Origin: Algibacter miyuki
Lineage (GTDB): Bacteria > Bacteroidota > Bacteroidia > Flavobacteriales > Flavobacteriaceae
DNA length: 64,000 nucleotides
Direction: 5' to 3'
NCBI RefSeq assembly: GCF_030409805.1
Contig: NZ_JAUFQP010000016.1
Span: 1-64,000 of the forward strand
Below the pieces are notes generated by a model, which had not been told where the DNA came from, searched no databases, and saw nothing but the letters and a program-made list of their open reading frames with translations. Positions 26,646 through 35,554 of this stretch are shown here, piece by piece. Each line of letters starts with the position of its first letter. Within the stretch, counting starts at the first letter, position 1. Both the position numbers and the translations under genes were made by a program.

Positions 26646-27620
26646 ATGAAAACGATAAATTGGGGAATTATTGGCTGTGGCAACGTTACCGAAGTTAAAA
26701 GCGGACCAGCTTACAAACTTACAGATGGTTTTAATATTGAAGCCGTGATGCGTCGTGATGTTGAAAAACTTGAAGATTACGCCAAACGCCATAGCATTGC
26801 TAAAACATATACAGACGCCGATGCACTTATTAATGATAGTAGTATTGATGCCGTTTATATAGCAACACCGCCCGATAGCCATAAACTTTATGCCTTAAAG
26901 GTCGCTGCTGCCGGAAAAATTTGCTGTATTGAAAAGCCATTGAGCCCAAGTTATGCGGATAGTTTAGAAATATATAACGCTTTTAAAGAAAAAGATGTTC
27001 CGTTATTTGTGGCCTATTATCGTAGATCTTTACCTCGATTTTTAAAGGTTAAAGCATGGTTAGATAGTAATTATATTGGTGATATTAGACATATATCGGC
27101 ACATTTAAGCAAACCTGCAAACCAAACCGATTTATTGAAAAAAGATAATTGGCGAACAGACTCTAATATTGCTCCCGCAGGTTATTTTGATGATTTAGCG
27201 AGCCATGGGTTAGATTTATTTGCTTATTTATTAGGAGATTTCGTGGATGCTAAAGGTTTTAGTTTAAATCAGCAAAACTTATATTCGGCTAAAGATGCCG
27301 TTACCGCATCTTGGTTACATAAAGATGGTATTACAGGTTCTGGAACATGGAATTTCGGGTGTAGTGATCACCTAGATCATGTTACTATTTATGGTAGTAA
27401 AGGCACCATTGAATTTTCCGTATTTCATGAAAACCCAATTGTATTAAAAAGTGAATCTAAAAACAAGTCCTTAGTTATTGAAAACCCAAAACATATACAA
27501 ACGCCACATGTTGAAAGCATGAAAGCCGTTTTATTTAATGAAATCCCCGAACATCCTTCTACAGGAAAAACAGCATTGCATACCAGTTGGGTAATGGATA
27601 AGATTTTAGGCGAAATTTAG
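26646..27620 (+). CDS. Gfo/Idh/MocA-family oxidoreductase
   Basis: The ATG at 26646 is preferred to the TTG at 26637 because the Rossmann motif starts immediately (TINWGIIGCGNVTEVKSGPAY). The protein has 324 residues. The NAD(P) fold occupies about 1-120. DAVYIATPPDSHKLYALKVAAAGKICCIEKPLSPS contains the conserved EKP catalytic Lys. The C-terminal dimer/substrate domain includes NIAPAGYFDDLASHGLDLFAYLLGDF. Substrates of this family are sugars or inositols, and the one here is unknown. It starts just after the yebC terminator. Confidence 0.92.
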   Translation: MKTINWGIIGCGNVTEVKSGPAYKLTDGFNIEAVMRRDVEKLEDYAKRHSIAKTYTDADALINDSSIDAVYIATPPDSHKLYALKVAAAGKICCIEKPLSPSYADSLEIYNAFKEKDVPLFVAYYRRSLPRFLKVKAWLDSNYIGDIRHISAHLSKPANQTDLLKKDNWRTDSNIAPAGYFDDLASHGLDLFAYLLGDFVDAKGFSLNQQNLYSAKDAVTASWLHKDGITGSGTWNFGCSDHLDHVTIYGSKGTIEFSVFHENPIVLKSESKNKSLVIENPKHIQTPHVESMKAVLFNEIPEHPSTGKTALHTSWVMDKILGEI

Positions 27621-27681
27621 TTTTCACCTTTGATTATGGTATTTAATATATAGTATTGACTTTAATGTTTAGAATAATCAT

Positions 27682-27795
27682 GGCAGATTTCCCCTGCGTT
27701 AGGGATTGAGCGGCCTGTTTGAGCTCTTTTTGTGTGGTTGCACCTATGCAACACAAAAAAGCGAGTAGCGAAAGCCCGCCCCTTGGGGAACGCTC
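27682..27795 (+). repeat. Structured dispersed repeat, copy 1
   Basis: This roughly 110-nt element matches, in inverted orientation, the element at 37350-37453. Shared blocks in order are GCGTTAGGGATTG, GAGCTCTTTTTGTGT, GTTGCACCTATGCAACA, AAAAAAGCGA, GAAAGCCCG and terminal AACGC. The ends pair (GCGTT at 27696-27700 with AACGC at 27789-27793). The centre forms a long hairpin (TTTTTGTGT-GTTGCA against TGCAAC-ACAAAAA). It lies between the oxidoreductase and NYN genes, overlapping neither. It may be a conserved structured RNA or a small non-autonomous mobile repeat. Sequence alone does not decide. Confidence 0.75.
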
Positions 27796-27826
27796 TAAAA
27801 CCGAAAATCGCTAAGGTTTAAAAATT

Positions 27827-28579
27827 TTATTTACCTTTATTTTTTACATAAATCAACTTAAAACGTCCATTGGTTTGGTCGCGTTGCTCCATTTCAAATT
27901 GTGGTAGAGATTTAAACAGCGGTGTTAACTTCTGGAATCCAAAGTTTCGAGAATCGAAGTTGGGTTGCTTTTTTAGAATTAAAGAGCCTACATCGCCTAA
28001 AAATGCCCAACCATCATCGTCCGCAGCATCGTCTACAGAGTTTTTTAGTAGCTTAATCACTTTCGGTGTTATGCTGTATAAATTTTCTTTTTTAGGCTTT
28101 GCTCCTTTTTTGCCTTTATTGGTATCTTCATCTTCATCACTATCCTTGGCCAGGATTTCTAGATAGATAAATTTATCGCAAGCGACAATAAAAGGGTTTG
28201 GAGTTTTCTTTTCACCCATACCGTAAACCACCATAGCGGCTTCGCGTAATCGGGTTGCTAATTTGGTGAAATCACTATCTGATGATACTAAGCAAAAGCC
28301 GTTTACCTTTTCGGAATATAAAATATCCATGGCATCGATAATCATAGCGGAATCTGTGGCATTCTTGCCCGTGGTATACCCGTATTGTTGAATTGGCGTT
28401 ATGGCATTTTCTAAAAGCACATTTTTCCATTTGGAAAGGTGTGGCTTAGTCCAATCGCCATATATTCGTTTTATTGTTGGTGTGCCATATTTGGCTATTT
28501 CTTCCATCATTTCAGAAATGTATCGTGATGGTATGTTGTCGCCATCGATTAAAACGGCTATTTTAGTGTCTTTTATCAT
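27827..28579 (-). CDS. NYN-domain (PIN-like RNase) protein with C-terminal OST-HTH/LOTUS-like region
   Basis: The protein has 250 residues. The N-terminal NYN domain (about 1-145) has the acidic nuclease residues in KIAVLIDGDNIP, KNATDSAMIIDAMDILYSEKVNGFCLVSSDSDFTKLATRLRE and MGEKKTPNPFIVACDKFIY, matching the LabA/DUF88 type. After an acidic/Lys-rich linker (about 146-170) the C-terminal region resembles an OST-HTH/LOTUS RNA-binding module (GWAFLGDVGSLILKKQPNFDSRNFGFQKLTPLFKSLPQFEM). It is probably an RNA-cleaving or RNA-binding protein with unknown target. It is a single gene, flanked by the dispersed repeat. Confidence 0.9.
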   Translation of the reverse strand: MIKDTKIAVLIDGDNIPSRYISEMMEEIAKYGTPTIKRIYGDWTKPHLSKWKNVLLENAITPIQQYGYTTGKNATDSAMIIDAMDILYSEKVNGFCLVSSDSDFTKLATRLREAAMVVYGMGEKKTPNPFIVACDKFIYLEILAKDSDEDEDTNKGKKGAKPKKENLYSITPKVIKLLKNSVDDAADDDGWAFLGDVGSLILKKQPNFDSRNFGFQKLTPLFKSLPQFEMEQRDQTNGRFKLIYVKNKGK

Positions 28580-28649
28580 AATTATTAAAGATATAAATAA
28601 TATAGACTTGAAGATGTGTTAAGTCTAAAAAACTTCTAATTTGGTTAAT

Positions 28650-28681
28650 AAAAAAAGCTACATCCTTGTGAGAGATAGCCT
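28650..28681 (-). terminator. Probable terminator between the kdsB-plsC-like operon and the NYN gene
   Basis: On the minus strand, GCTATC and an imperfect GATGTAGC form a stem followed directly by T6. It lies about 115 nt past the stop of the acyltransferase gene at 28797. The rest of the 28580-28796 gap shows nothing else. Confidence 0.5.
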
Positions 28682-28796
28682 TTGAGTTTTAAAAGTTGTG
28701 AAAAATGTTTCTTTTTAGGGACAATCAATTGTTTACTTTATGTTTCATTTTACCCAACTAAAGTATAAAATTCAATTATTATACCAAAGTATCATT

Positions 28797-29345
28797 TTAT
28801 GAATATTCGGGTATTTTCCCTACAACACCTTTGTAAAAGGCATCCATAAAAGCGAAATCGGCTTCAGTATTATCTGTTGGGTAAAAAGGCTCGGACACTT
28901 TATTCTGTTTATTTTTAAAATCTAGTGTGAACATAATAATAGGAATGCCGGCTTCTTTTGCAATATAATAAAACCCGGTACGCCATTTTTTTACTTTTTT
29001 ACGCGTGCCCTCTGGTGCCAAGGTCATACGGAATTCGTCTTTTTCTTTGAACAATTTAGCAATGGCCTCTACTTTGTTTTCATTATTCTGCCGATTTATT
29101 GGAGCGCCTCCTAATGCTCTAAAAAACCAACCTATCGGAAAAATAAAGAGTTCTTTTTTTCCAACAAAATTAGTTTTCACGCCAACAACGGCACGTACTA
29201 AAACGCCAATATAAAAATCGTGCCAACTGGTATGTGGCGCTGCTATAATAATGGATTTTTTAATGGTATCTTTTGAAAAACTGGTGTTACCAACAACCTG
29301 CCAACCTAAAAGTTTAGAGTATATTATTTTGGCTAGCCATTGCAT
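28797..29345 (-). CDS. 1-acylglycerol-3-phosphate acyltransferase-like protein (PlsC family)
   Basis: The protein has 182 residues. The acyltransferase box H-x4-D is HTSWHDFYIG (about 38-47). KKELFIFPIGWFFRALGGAPINR and LAPEGTRKKVKKWRTGFYYIAKEAGIPI are the second and third family motifs (glycerophosphate-binding EGTR). It is shorter than classical PlsC and lacks an obvious long N-terminal membrane anchor, as in the small family members of Bacteroidota. It is last in a five-gene minus-strand operon starting at kdsB, and its start is 1 nt from the KdnB-like stop. That suggests a role in envelope lipids (inference). Confidence 0.88.
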   Translation of the reverse strand: MQWLAKIIYSKLLGWQVVGNTSFSKDTIKKSIIIAAPHTSWHDFYIGVLVRAVVGVKTNFVGKKELFIFPIGWFFRALGGAPINRQNNENKVEAIAKLFKEKDEFRMTLAPEGTRKKVKKWRTGFYYIAKEAGIPIIMFTLDFKNKQNKVSEPFYPTDNTEADFAFMDAFYKGVVGKIPEYS

Positions 29346-29346
29346 A

Positions 29347-30429
29347 TTATATTTTCTTATAAAGTCCTTTTAACTTCTCGGGAGTAATGGTTTCTTTCCA
29401 GTTTTTTCCGATGGCATTTTCCCAAAGTGGCTCTAAACTTAGTGCTACACCAATCATGATATCAAACTCTTCGTCGCTTAAATTTTTACAAATACCTTGT
29501 GGTAATTCTATACCGTGTTTGGCTTTCATTTGCTTATAAATAGCAACACCTTCTGGGTAAAATTCGTCTAAATGATCGAAAACTAAACAGTTACCAATAC
29601 CGTGTTTTACGCCTAAAAGGAACGACAAACCATAACTCATAGCATGTGCAACACCAACTTGAGAATAAGCAATACTCATACCTCCATGCCAGCTTGCCAT
29701 CATTAATTTGTCTTGAGATTCTTCTTCGGAAATAGTATCGCTTAAAAATATTTCTTTGCATAACTCAAACGATTTTTCGCCATAAGTTTTACTGAATTCA
29801 TTTAAATACGTTCCGTTTAACGATTCTACACAATGCACATAGCAGTCCATTCCGGTATAAAACCATTGATCTTTAGCAACATCTCTTGTTAATTCTGGAT
29901 CTAAAATAACTTGATCAAAGGGCGTGAAATCACTATTAATACCCAACTTAAGTTTTGGTCCTGTTAAAATAGCTGTTCTAGAAACTTCGGCTCCTGTACC
30001 AGAAATGGTTGGAATTCCGACGTGATAAATAGCTGGATTTTTAACTAAATCCCAGCCTTGGTAATCTTTAGCTTCGCCTTCATTAGTAATTAAAATGGCA
30101 ACCGCTTTGGCTAAATCGAGTAAACTTCCACCACCGATACCAATAATACCAGATGGGCGTGCTTTTGATTTTACAATTATATCTTCAACAAGCTCGTCGA
30201 CTTGTGTGGTTTTAGGTTCATCTTTGGTTGAAACAAAAATAATTTTATCATCATAAGACAATTTAATTCTTGAAATTAACCAGGTGTTATTTTTAAAAAC
30301 ATCGTCTATTAAAAAAATAAAAGGCGCATGAATACTTGATCGTTTTGGGGATAAAACGTCGTTTATTTGACTGAAACTACCTCTGCCAAAAATTACTCTA
30401 GGCACCATTGGAAAGTTTTTGTAATTCAT
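29347..30429 (-). CDS. Iron-containing alcohol dehydrogenase closest to KdnB, 3-deoxy-manno-octulosonate 8-oxidase
   Basis: The protein has 360 residues. It belongs to the iron-dependent ADH family: NAD-binding GIGGGSLLDLAKAVA (about 100-115) and PTISGTGAEVSRTAILTGP. Metal ligands lie in WFYTGMDCYVHCVESLNGTYLNEFSK and SQVGVAHAMSYGLSFLLGVKHGIGNCLVFD. From memory it resembles Shewanella KdnB unusually closely along its length (KNF...FGRGSF at the N-terminus, YQGWDL, DQWFYTGMDCY, EFYPEGVA). KdnB oxidises Kdo at C8 before KdnA adds an amino group to make 8-amino-Kdo. kdsB lies three genes upstream in the same operon, which supports a Kdo role. A KdnA aminotransferase is not in the window. Confidence 0.82.
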   Translation of the reverse strand: MNYKNFPMVPRVIFGRGSFSQINDVLSPKRSSIHAPFIFLIDDVFKNNTWLISRIKLSYDDKIIFVSTKDEPKTTQVDELVEDIIVKSKARPSGIIGIGGGSLLDLAKAVAILITNEGEAKDYQGWDLVKNPAIYHVGIPTISGTGAEVSRTAILTGPKLKLGINSDFTPFDQVILDPELTRDVAKDQWFYTGMDCYVHCVESLNGTYLNEFSKTYGEKSFELCKEIFLSDTISEEESQDKLMMASWHGGMSIAYSQVGVAHAMSYGLSFLLGVKHGIGNCLVFDHLDEFYPEGVAIYKQMKAKHGIELPQGICKNLSDEEFDIMIGVALSLEPLWENAIGKNWKETITPEKLKGLYKKI

Positions 30430-30477
30430 TTATTCTGTTTTCTTTTACGAAATGTAAAAATAGTATTAATTTAAATT

Positions 30478-31095
30478 TTACTCGTTTAAAAAGTGTTGAA
30501 ATTTTTCAGAAAATAGACCAACATGGTAGCCATCAACTAAAGCGTGATTTACATGCACGGAAACATTCATTATTAATTCATCATTAATTTTGGTTGCTTT
30601 TCCAAAAGAAATTTTAGGAATACTGTCTAATAGCCCTGAATTAGGCTCTTTATGACCAATAAAATTGACCCAAGGTAATGCGGAACAATGAATACAATCG
30701 AGTCCATTTACCGGTGGATAAAGATTAGTGGAGTTATTTATACGTGTTTTTTCATTTTCTAAATTATCAGAAAACAACTTAAAATCATCGTTAAAGTGTA
30801 CAAACGAAAACCCGAAGGTCTTATCTTGCCTTAGAATTGTAGGAGAAGTATGAATTACATCGTACACCACTACCTCGTTATCTAGAATACGGTACTTGAA
30901 ATTTTCAACCTCATTGATAGCCCGCATACAATCGTGTAAATATCGCGTAAAAAAGCTAATCTTATTTGCTTTAGAAACCTGATAAGCCTGTGTAACATTA
31001 AACGGTATAGTAACCGCAAAGGACGGATCGGCTAATGCTGAAAAGTGCTCAAAATGTTGTTTTCTGTTCCAGGTATTTATATCTATAGTTTTCAA
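30478..31095 (-). CDS. Chloramphenicol acetyltransferase-like protein
   Basis: The protein has 205 residues with the CAT fold. The catalytic motif VHVNHALVDGYHVGLFSEKFQ (HxxxDG, about 180-195) is intact. WNRKQHFEHFSALADPSFAVTIPFNVTQAY at the N-terminus and KISFFTRYLHDCMRAINEVENFKYRI are family features. Such proteins are common outside resistance loci, and the setting inside a Kdo/envelope operon argues for acetylation of a cell component rather than drug resistance (inference). It is 1 nt downstream of the HAD gene. Resistance activity cannot be judged from sequence. Confidence 0.85.
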   Translation of the reverse strand: MKTIDINTWNRKQHFEHFSALADPSFAVTIPFNVTQAYQVSKANKISFFTRYLHDCMRAINEVENFKYRILDNEVVVYDVIHTSPTILRQDKTFGFSFVHFNDDFKLFSDNLENEKTRINNSTNLYPPVNGLDCIHCSALPWVNFIGHKEPNSGLLDSIPKISFGKATKINDELIMNVSVHVNHALVDGYHVGLFSEKFQHFLNE

Positions 31096-31096
31096 T

Positions 31097-31801
31097 TTAA
31101 TCTATAAGTTTTAATAAATCTTTCAACGAATTTATGGTTTTGTAAGCTTTTCCGTTGGTTTCCTTTTCTGTAACTTGTTCGTGTGCCCAAGTGGTATGAA
31201 ATGGTACATGAATGGCCTTAGCTTTCAAATTAACTAGAGGTAAAACATCTGACTTTAGTGAATTTCCAATCATTAAAAATTCCGAAGCATCGACATCTAA
31301 ACGTTTTAATAGTTTAGCATAATTATCTTCTTGCTTATCGCTTAAAACTTCAATGTGATGAAAATAATTAGTTAATCCTGATTTTTCCAATTTTCGTTCT
31401 TGATCTAATAAATCACCTTTGGTTGCTAAAATGAGTTTATATTTTTTTGAAAGTGTTTTTAGCACATCTTCTACCCCATCAAGCAATTCCACAGGCTTAT
31501 TAAGCATGTTTTTACCAATATTTAAAATAGCTTCGATGGTTTTATTTGAAACGTTATAATTTGATAATTCCAAAGCTATTTCAACCATAGATAAAGTAAA
31601 GGCTTTTATGCCGTAACCGTATAATGGTAAATTACTAATTTCCTTTTTAAAAAGCTCCTGATCTATTTTATTAGGCGTTTCATACTGCGATAATAAACGC
31701 CCGATTTCATCTTCGGCTTCTCTAAAATAAGTTTCGTTAACCCAAAGCGTGTCATCAGCATCAAAACCAATCACTTTTATATCTTTATAATTTATTTCCA
31801 T
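31097..31801 (-). CDS. HAD-superfamily hydrolase
   Basis: The protein has 234 residues. HAD motif I is GFDADDTLW (about 12-20), motif II is KLILATKGD (about 127-135), and motif III/IV is [24 protein letters not shown] (about 175-198). The cap between about 25 and 95 is helical (type C1). It is predicted to be a cytosolic phosphatase. It overlaps kdsB by 10 nt, so a phosphatase step in the same pathway is plausible, though it does not look like a typical KdsC (which is about 170 residues and capless). Confidence 0.9.
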   Translation of the reverse strand: MEINYKDIKVIGFDADDTLWVNETYFREAEDEIGRLLSQYETPNKIDQELFKKEISNLPLYGYGIKAFTLSMVEIALELSNYNVSNKTIEAILNIGKNMLNKPVELLDGVEDVLKTLSKKYKLILATKGDLLDQERKLEKSGLTNYFHHIEVLSDKQEDNYAKLLKRLDVDASEFLMIGNSLKSDVLPLVNLKAKAIHVPFHTTWAHEQVTEKETNGKAYKTINSLKDLLKLID

Positions 31802-32520
31802 AGTTTTTTTGCACGTTCTAAATCTTCAGGTGTATCAATTTCAACACCTTGCACATCAGTTTCAACCATTTTTATACGTTTTCCGTACTCTAAATATCGG
31901 ATACATTCTATTTTTTCTGAAGCTTCTAAAGCCAGCATTGGTAACTTATAAAAGTCTAAAATGGCTTGCTTTCTAAAGGCATAAACCCCTTTGTGTTTAA
32001 AATATCTAACACCAGCATTTTTATCTCTAGGATAAGGAATTGGACTGCGTGAATAATAAAGTGCAAAATTTTCTTGATCTACAATTACCTTTACCGTGTT
32101 CGGGTTATTTATTTCGTCTAAATCGGTAATATGTACCATTAAAGATGCTAAGTCTACTTCTTTATTTGGGTCGTTTTTAAAAACTTCTATCAGTTTTGCT
32201 AAGGAAACTTCATCAGTAAAAGGTTCGTCGCCTTGTACATTTATCACGACATCAACATCTAAAAACTCAACAGCTTCTGCAATTCTATCGCTACCACAGT
32301 CGTGTTCTTTTATACTCATCATGGCTTTTCCGCCGTTATTTACAATCTCGTCGTAAATGATGTTGCTATCTGTAACTACAATAACATCGTCGAATAATTT
32401 GGTAGCTACAGTGGCTTCATACGTTCTAAGGATAACCGTTTTCCCACCCAAATCTTGCATTAGCTTTGCAGGAAAACGAGATGCACTGTAACGTGCAGGA
32501 ATCATTGAAATTATTTTCAT
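31792..32520 (-). CDS. kdsB: 3-deoxy-manno-octulosonate cytidylyltransferase
   Basis: The protein has 242 residues. The N-terminal [25 protein letters not shown] nucleotide-binding loop, [20 protein letters not shown] and [13 protein letters not shown] motifs identify KdsB. The C-terminal [17 protein letters not shown] is also typical. It makes CMP-Kdo for lipid A core synthesis in the cytosol. Because a KdnB-like oxidase is in the same operon, the natural substrate could be 8-amino-Kdo, as in Shewanella. It is the first gene of a five-gene operon. Confidence 0.96.
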   Translation of the reverse strand: MKIISMIPARYSASRFPAKLMQDLGGKTVILRTYEATVATKLFDDVIVVTDSNIIYDEIVNNGGKAMMSIKEHDCGSDRIAEAVEFLDVDVVINVQGDEPFTDEVSLAKLIEVFKNDPNKEVDLASLMVHITDLDEINNPNTVKVIVDQENFALYYSRSPIPYPRDKNAGVRYFKHKGVYAFRKQAILDFYKLPMLALEASEKIECIRYLEYGKRIKMVETDVQGVEIDTPEDLERAKKLWK

Positions 32521-32611
32521 ATAAAATATTACTATTTTTTGTTTTACTTCTGAAAGTTGTCAGTTTTAAATCATGATATCTTCTTCAAAAATAACATAAT
32601 TATTGTAGGTT

Positions 32612-33178
32612 TTAAGTGTTGCTGGGTTTAAACTTTTTATAGATTTTAAAAATAACGAACAATATAATAAGAACTAAAACAATAGCAAGTATGGGCATAA
32701 ATATTGAAATAGCAGACATAACCACAGAAGTTCCTGTTTCTAAAGTGGATACAATGGGGTTTCCTAAACCACCTGTAGTTGCTGTAGACGCTAAGCGCGT
32801 GGTACTTGAAGTTCCTGCAACGGCAGCGGCTGTTCCACCACCAGCAATAATGGCCAATGCCCAAGTAACTACAGGGCTTAAATCGGCCACAGTAGAAAGC
32901 ATGACTGCTGTACCAGCTAATGCCGCTAAAGGTACAGCGACGGTATCTAATAAATTATCGACATACGGTATAAAATACGCGCAAATTTCGACAACTGTAG
33001 CCACTCCTAATGTGATTAAAGCCGTTGTGCTTCCAACCCATTGCCAAGATTCATTAAGTTGCCAAACATCAAAATAGGCCGATAAACTTAATGCGAATAA
33101 TGGTAAAAACACCCGAAATCCAACAGATGCGGAAAGACCGATGCCTAAAAATATGCTGATGATGGTTTCTACTGTCAT
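32612..33178 (-). CDS. DUF4126-family integral membrane protein
   Basis: The protein has 188 residues and about five hydrophobic segments. TIISIFLGIGLSASVGFRVFLPLFALSLSAY at the N-terminus, CAYFIPYVDNLLDTVAVPLAALAGTAVM and TWALAIIAGGGTAAAVAGTSSTTRLASTATTGGLGNPIVS are the DUF4126 signature. Function is unknown. The Gly/Ala/Thr-rich repeat between about 105 and 140 is typical of the family. It is a single gene between kdsB and the helicase. The antisense strand is open through much of it but lacks any other coding evidence. Confidence 0.88.
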   Translation of the reverse strand: MTVETIISIFLGIGLSASVGFRVFLPLFALSLSAYFDVWQLNESWQWVGSTTALITLGVATVVEICAYFIPYVDNLLDTVAVPLAALAGTAVMLSTVADLSPVVTWALAIIAGGGTAAAVAGTSSTTRLASTATTGGLGNPIVSTLETGTSVVMSAISIFMPILAIVLVLIILFVIFKIYKKFKPSNT

Positions 33179-33253
33179 AAAAGTTTAAAAGCTTTAATTT
33201 ACTGATTTCTGTTTTGTAATTCAAAAATTGTGCCTTTATAAAAATACAATAAA

Positions 33254-34687
33254 TTATGGTGTCTCTTCTTCAAAAAAATCATCTTTAAAACCGATTAGAT
33301 ATAGTTTTTCTTTGGCTCTTGTGGCTGCTGTATATAACCATCGTAAATAGTCTTTATCAATACCATTAGGTAAATACGGTTGTTCTACAAATACGGTATT
33401 CCATTGTCCACCCTGTGATTTATGACAAGTAATAGCGTACGAAAATTTAACTTGCAAGGCGTTAAAATGTTTGTTTCCTTTTACCTTTAAAAACTTTTTA
33501 TATTTCGAAGTTTCATTCTCAAAATCCTTCATCACCTCTTGGTATAACCGGTTAGAATCTTCATAAGGTAGCGATGGCGTTTCAGCTTCAATAGTGTCTA
33601 AAATTAAAACCGTTTCAAAAGGAATCATTTTGGGATAATCCACCATACGTATTTTAACTTCCGCAAAACGAAAACCATATAATTCTTGAATACTGAAAAT
33701 TTCTAGCACTTCAATAATATCTCCGTTGGCAATAAAACCGGCTTCAGAAGTAGGTTTTAACCAAAAGTAATTATTTTTCACCACCATAAGATAATCTCCT
33801 GCCGATAATTCGTGCTCGTTAAACAGAATTCGGTTTCTAATTTGCTGATTGTATAAATTGGCGCGTTTATTACTTCTAACGATAATGGCGGTTTCTTCGT
33901 TTCCTAAATCGCTATAAGCATCGTTTATGGCATCCATAATTTCATATCCATCCACCAATCTTACAATATCTTTGAAACCGTGTAAGTCGAATTTAAAATG
34001 ATCGTAATTCTCACTAGCTATAACATCTCGCAAAACGGTAGCGTTTACTAAAATACCCGAATCTTGACCTTGCCTAACCACTTCATCCAATTCCATACGT
34101 GTCACTTCCTTGTTGTAGTTCAGCGCCAAAATATGCTCATCTAAAGCGGGGCTTATATCTAGTTTTACTGGCGGAAGCTGTGCGGTATCTCCTATTAAAA
34201 GAAGTTTGCAATTATGGCCAGCATAAACATATTGCATTAAATCATCCAAAAGCGATCCGTTTTCTACAAATTTAGATTCAGCAGGTGTATCTGGAATCAT
34301 AGACGCTTCATCCACAATAAAAATAGTATTTTTGTGCTTATTTGGCTGCAAAACAAACTTTACGCCACCACCAGAATCTTTTTTTGGAAAATATATTTTT
34401 TTATGAATTGTAAAGGCTTCTTTTCCGGAATAATTAGCGATTACTTTCGCTGCTCGCCCAGTTGGAGCCATTAAAACGGCACTTTTTTTAGCTTTCCATA
34501 AATTGTTTACAATGGCGCCCACAATGGTTGTTTTCCCAGTACCAGCGTAGCCTTTAAGCAAATACAAGGCATCTTTATCAGTATTAAAGATGAATTCGGA
34601 TAATTGCTGGAGTACAATATTTTGTTTAATTGTTGGATTAAACGGAAACTGCTGTTTTATAAGGGAATAGAATTCGGATGCTGTCAT
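33254..34687 (-). CDS. RecD-like ATP-dependent DNA helicase (AAA family)
   Basis: The protein has 477 residues. Walker A is LLKGYAGTGKTTIVGAIVNNL (about 40-60). FIVDEASMIPDT is Walker B, and LLLIGDTAQLPPVKLDIS is motif III. The C-terminal UvrD_C_2-like region is FSYAITCHKSQGGQWNTVFVEQPYLP, with WLYTAATRAKEKLYLIGF. This fits a superfamily 1B helicase of the RecD2/Dda-like type found as a standalone gene in Bacteroidota. It is likely cytosolic in DNA repair or recombination. There is no RecB or RecC nearby. It is divergent from the gene at 34817. Confidence 0.92.
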   Translation of the reverse strand: MTASEFYSLIKQQFPFNPTIKQNIVLQQLSEFIFNTDKDALYLLKGYAGTGKTTIVGAIVNNLWKAKKSAVLMAPTGRAAKVIANYSGKEAFTIHKKIYFPKKDSGGGVKFVLQPNKHKNTIFIVDEASMIPDTPAESKFVENGSLLDDLMQYVYAGHNCKLLLIGDTAQLPPVKLDISPALDEHILALNYNKEVTRMELDEVVRQGQDSGILVNATVLRDVIASENYDHFKFDLHGFKDIVRLVDGYEIMDAINDAYSDLGNEETAIIVRSNKRANLYNQQIRNRILFNEHELSAGDYLMVVKNNYFWLKPTSEAGFIANGDIIEVLEIFSIQELYGFRFAEVKIRMVDYPKMIPFETVLILDTIEAETPSLPYEDSNRLYQEVMKDFENETSKYKKFLKVKGNKHFNALQVKFSYAITCHKSQGGQWNTVFVEQPYLPNGIDKDYLRWLYTAATRAKEKLYLIGFKDDFFEEETP

Positions 34688-34767
34688 TTATTAGCTTAAA
34701 ATTTATAAATTGTTCAAAGATAGAATGATTTTTATTCGCTTTGGTTTTTACGATTAAAAAAAAATTG

Positions 34768-34775
34768 TAGATTTG
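34768..34775 (+). promoter_or_regulatory. Candidate -7 box (TAGATTTG) for the 34817-36910 operon
   Basis: A perfect TAnnTTTG match lies 41 nt before the ATG at 34817. A TTTG at 34740-34743 is 24 nt upstream, somewhat far for a -33 element. Confidence 0.4.
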
Positions 34776-34816
34776 CTAAATAACGATTAATAAACTTTTA
34801 AATTAAATAACACACT

Positions 34817-35554
34817 ATGTTAAATTTTATTCTTATTGTAGTTGCAGTAATTTTAGCAACGATTGGCTTGGTTAAGTTGGTTGATAAATTTATACCTGCA
34901 AAACTTAAACCGTTTTTAACAATTGCCCTTTGGGTATTAATTGGTTTTTTAGGATACCAAACGTACATGTCGATTTACGAGCCAATTCAATTTAACAAAC
35001 TTAAGAACAAACGTTATGTTGTTGTTATTGAAAGTTTAAAGGATATTAGAGATGCTCAATTAGCGCACAGACAAGTAACAGGTAGATTTACAGATAACTT
35101 TGATAACTTAATTAAATTTATCGATACTGCAGAGTTTACTATTACACAACGTCGTGACTCTAGTGTTATTGATGAAGTTTTAACTAAACGTTACGGTGTA
35201 GATACAACTAAAGATATTGTTATTGTTGATACTTTAGGTACTGTTTCTGTAAAAGATTCTTTATTTAAATCATCTGACCGCTACAAAACCATGATGAATG
35301 TTCCTGGAGGAAAAGAAGGTGCTAAATTTGAATTAAAAGCTGGCTTTATTACTCAAAACGATATTAACATTCCTGTTTTCGAAACTTTAGTTAAAAAGGA
35401 AGTTATTTTATTCGATCAAAATAAAGACTTAGTACTACAAGAAAATAAAGTAATAGCTGTAGACGGCGTTAACGGTGATGCTTTAAAAGTAGGATCTATG
35501 AACGAAGTAAATACTACAGGTAACTGGCCAAAAACTTATGGCGCAAGCGAATAA
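34817..35554 (+). CDS. Hypothetical membrane-anchored protein
   Basis: The protein has 245 residues. Two helices at the N-terminus (LNFILIVVAVILATIGLVKLV and LKPFLTIALWVLIGFLGYQTYMSIY) are followed by a soluble region (about 65-245) containing KNKRYVVVIESLKDIRDAQLAHRQVTGRFTDNFDNLIKFID. The family is recognised only as a conserved flavobacterial hypothetical found upstream of DUF3822 and rsmD. No enzymatic motif is seen. The last 17 nt overlap the next gene, supporting an operon. Confidence 0.75.
   Translation: MLNFILIVVAVILATIGLVKLVDKFIPAKLKPFLTIALWVLIGFLGYQTYMSIYEPIQFNKLKNKRYVVVIESLKDIRDAQLAHRQVTGRFTDNFDNLIKFIDTAEFTITQRRDSSVIDEVLTKRYGVDTTKDIVIVDTLGTVSVKDSLFKSSDRYKTMMNVPGGKEGAKFELKAGFITQNDINIPVFETLVKKEVILFDQNKDLVLQENKVIAVDGVNGDALKVGSMNEVNTTGNWPKTYGASE

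Noticed and set aside
30478..31095. Chloramphenicol resistance gene
   Set aside because: The fold matches CAT, but the operon context is envelope biosynthesis, there are no mobile-element marks, and resistance cannot be inferred.
32691..33077. A 128-codon plus-strand frame across the DUF4126 gene
   Set aside because: It is Val/Ala/Thr-rich, complementary to the membrane protein, and has no family features. DUF4126 explains the region.
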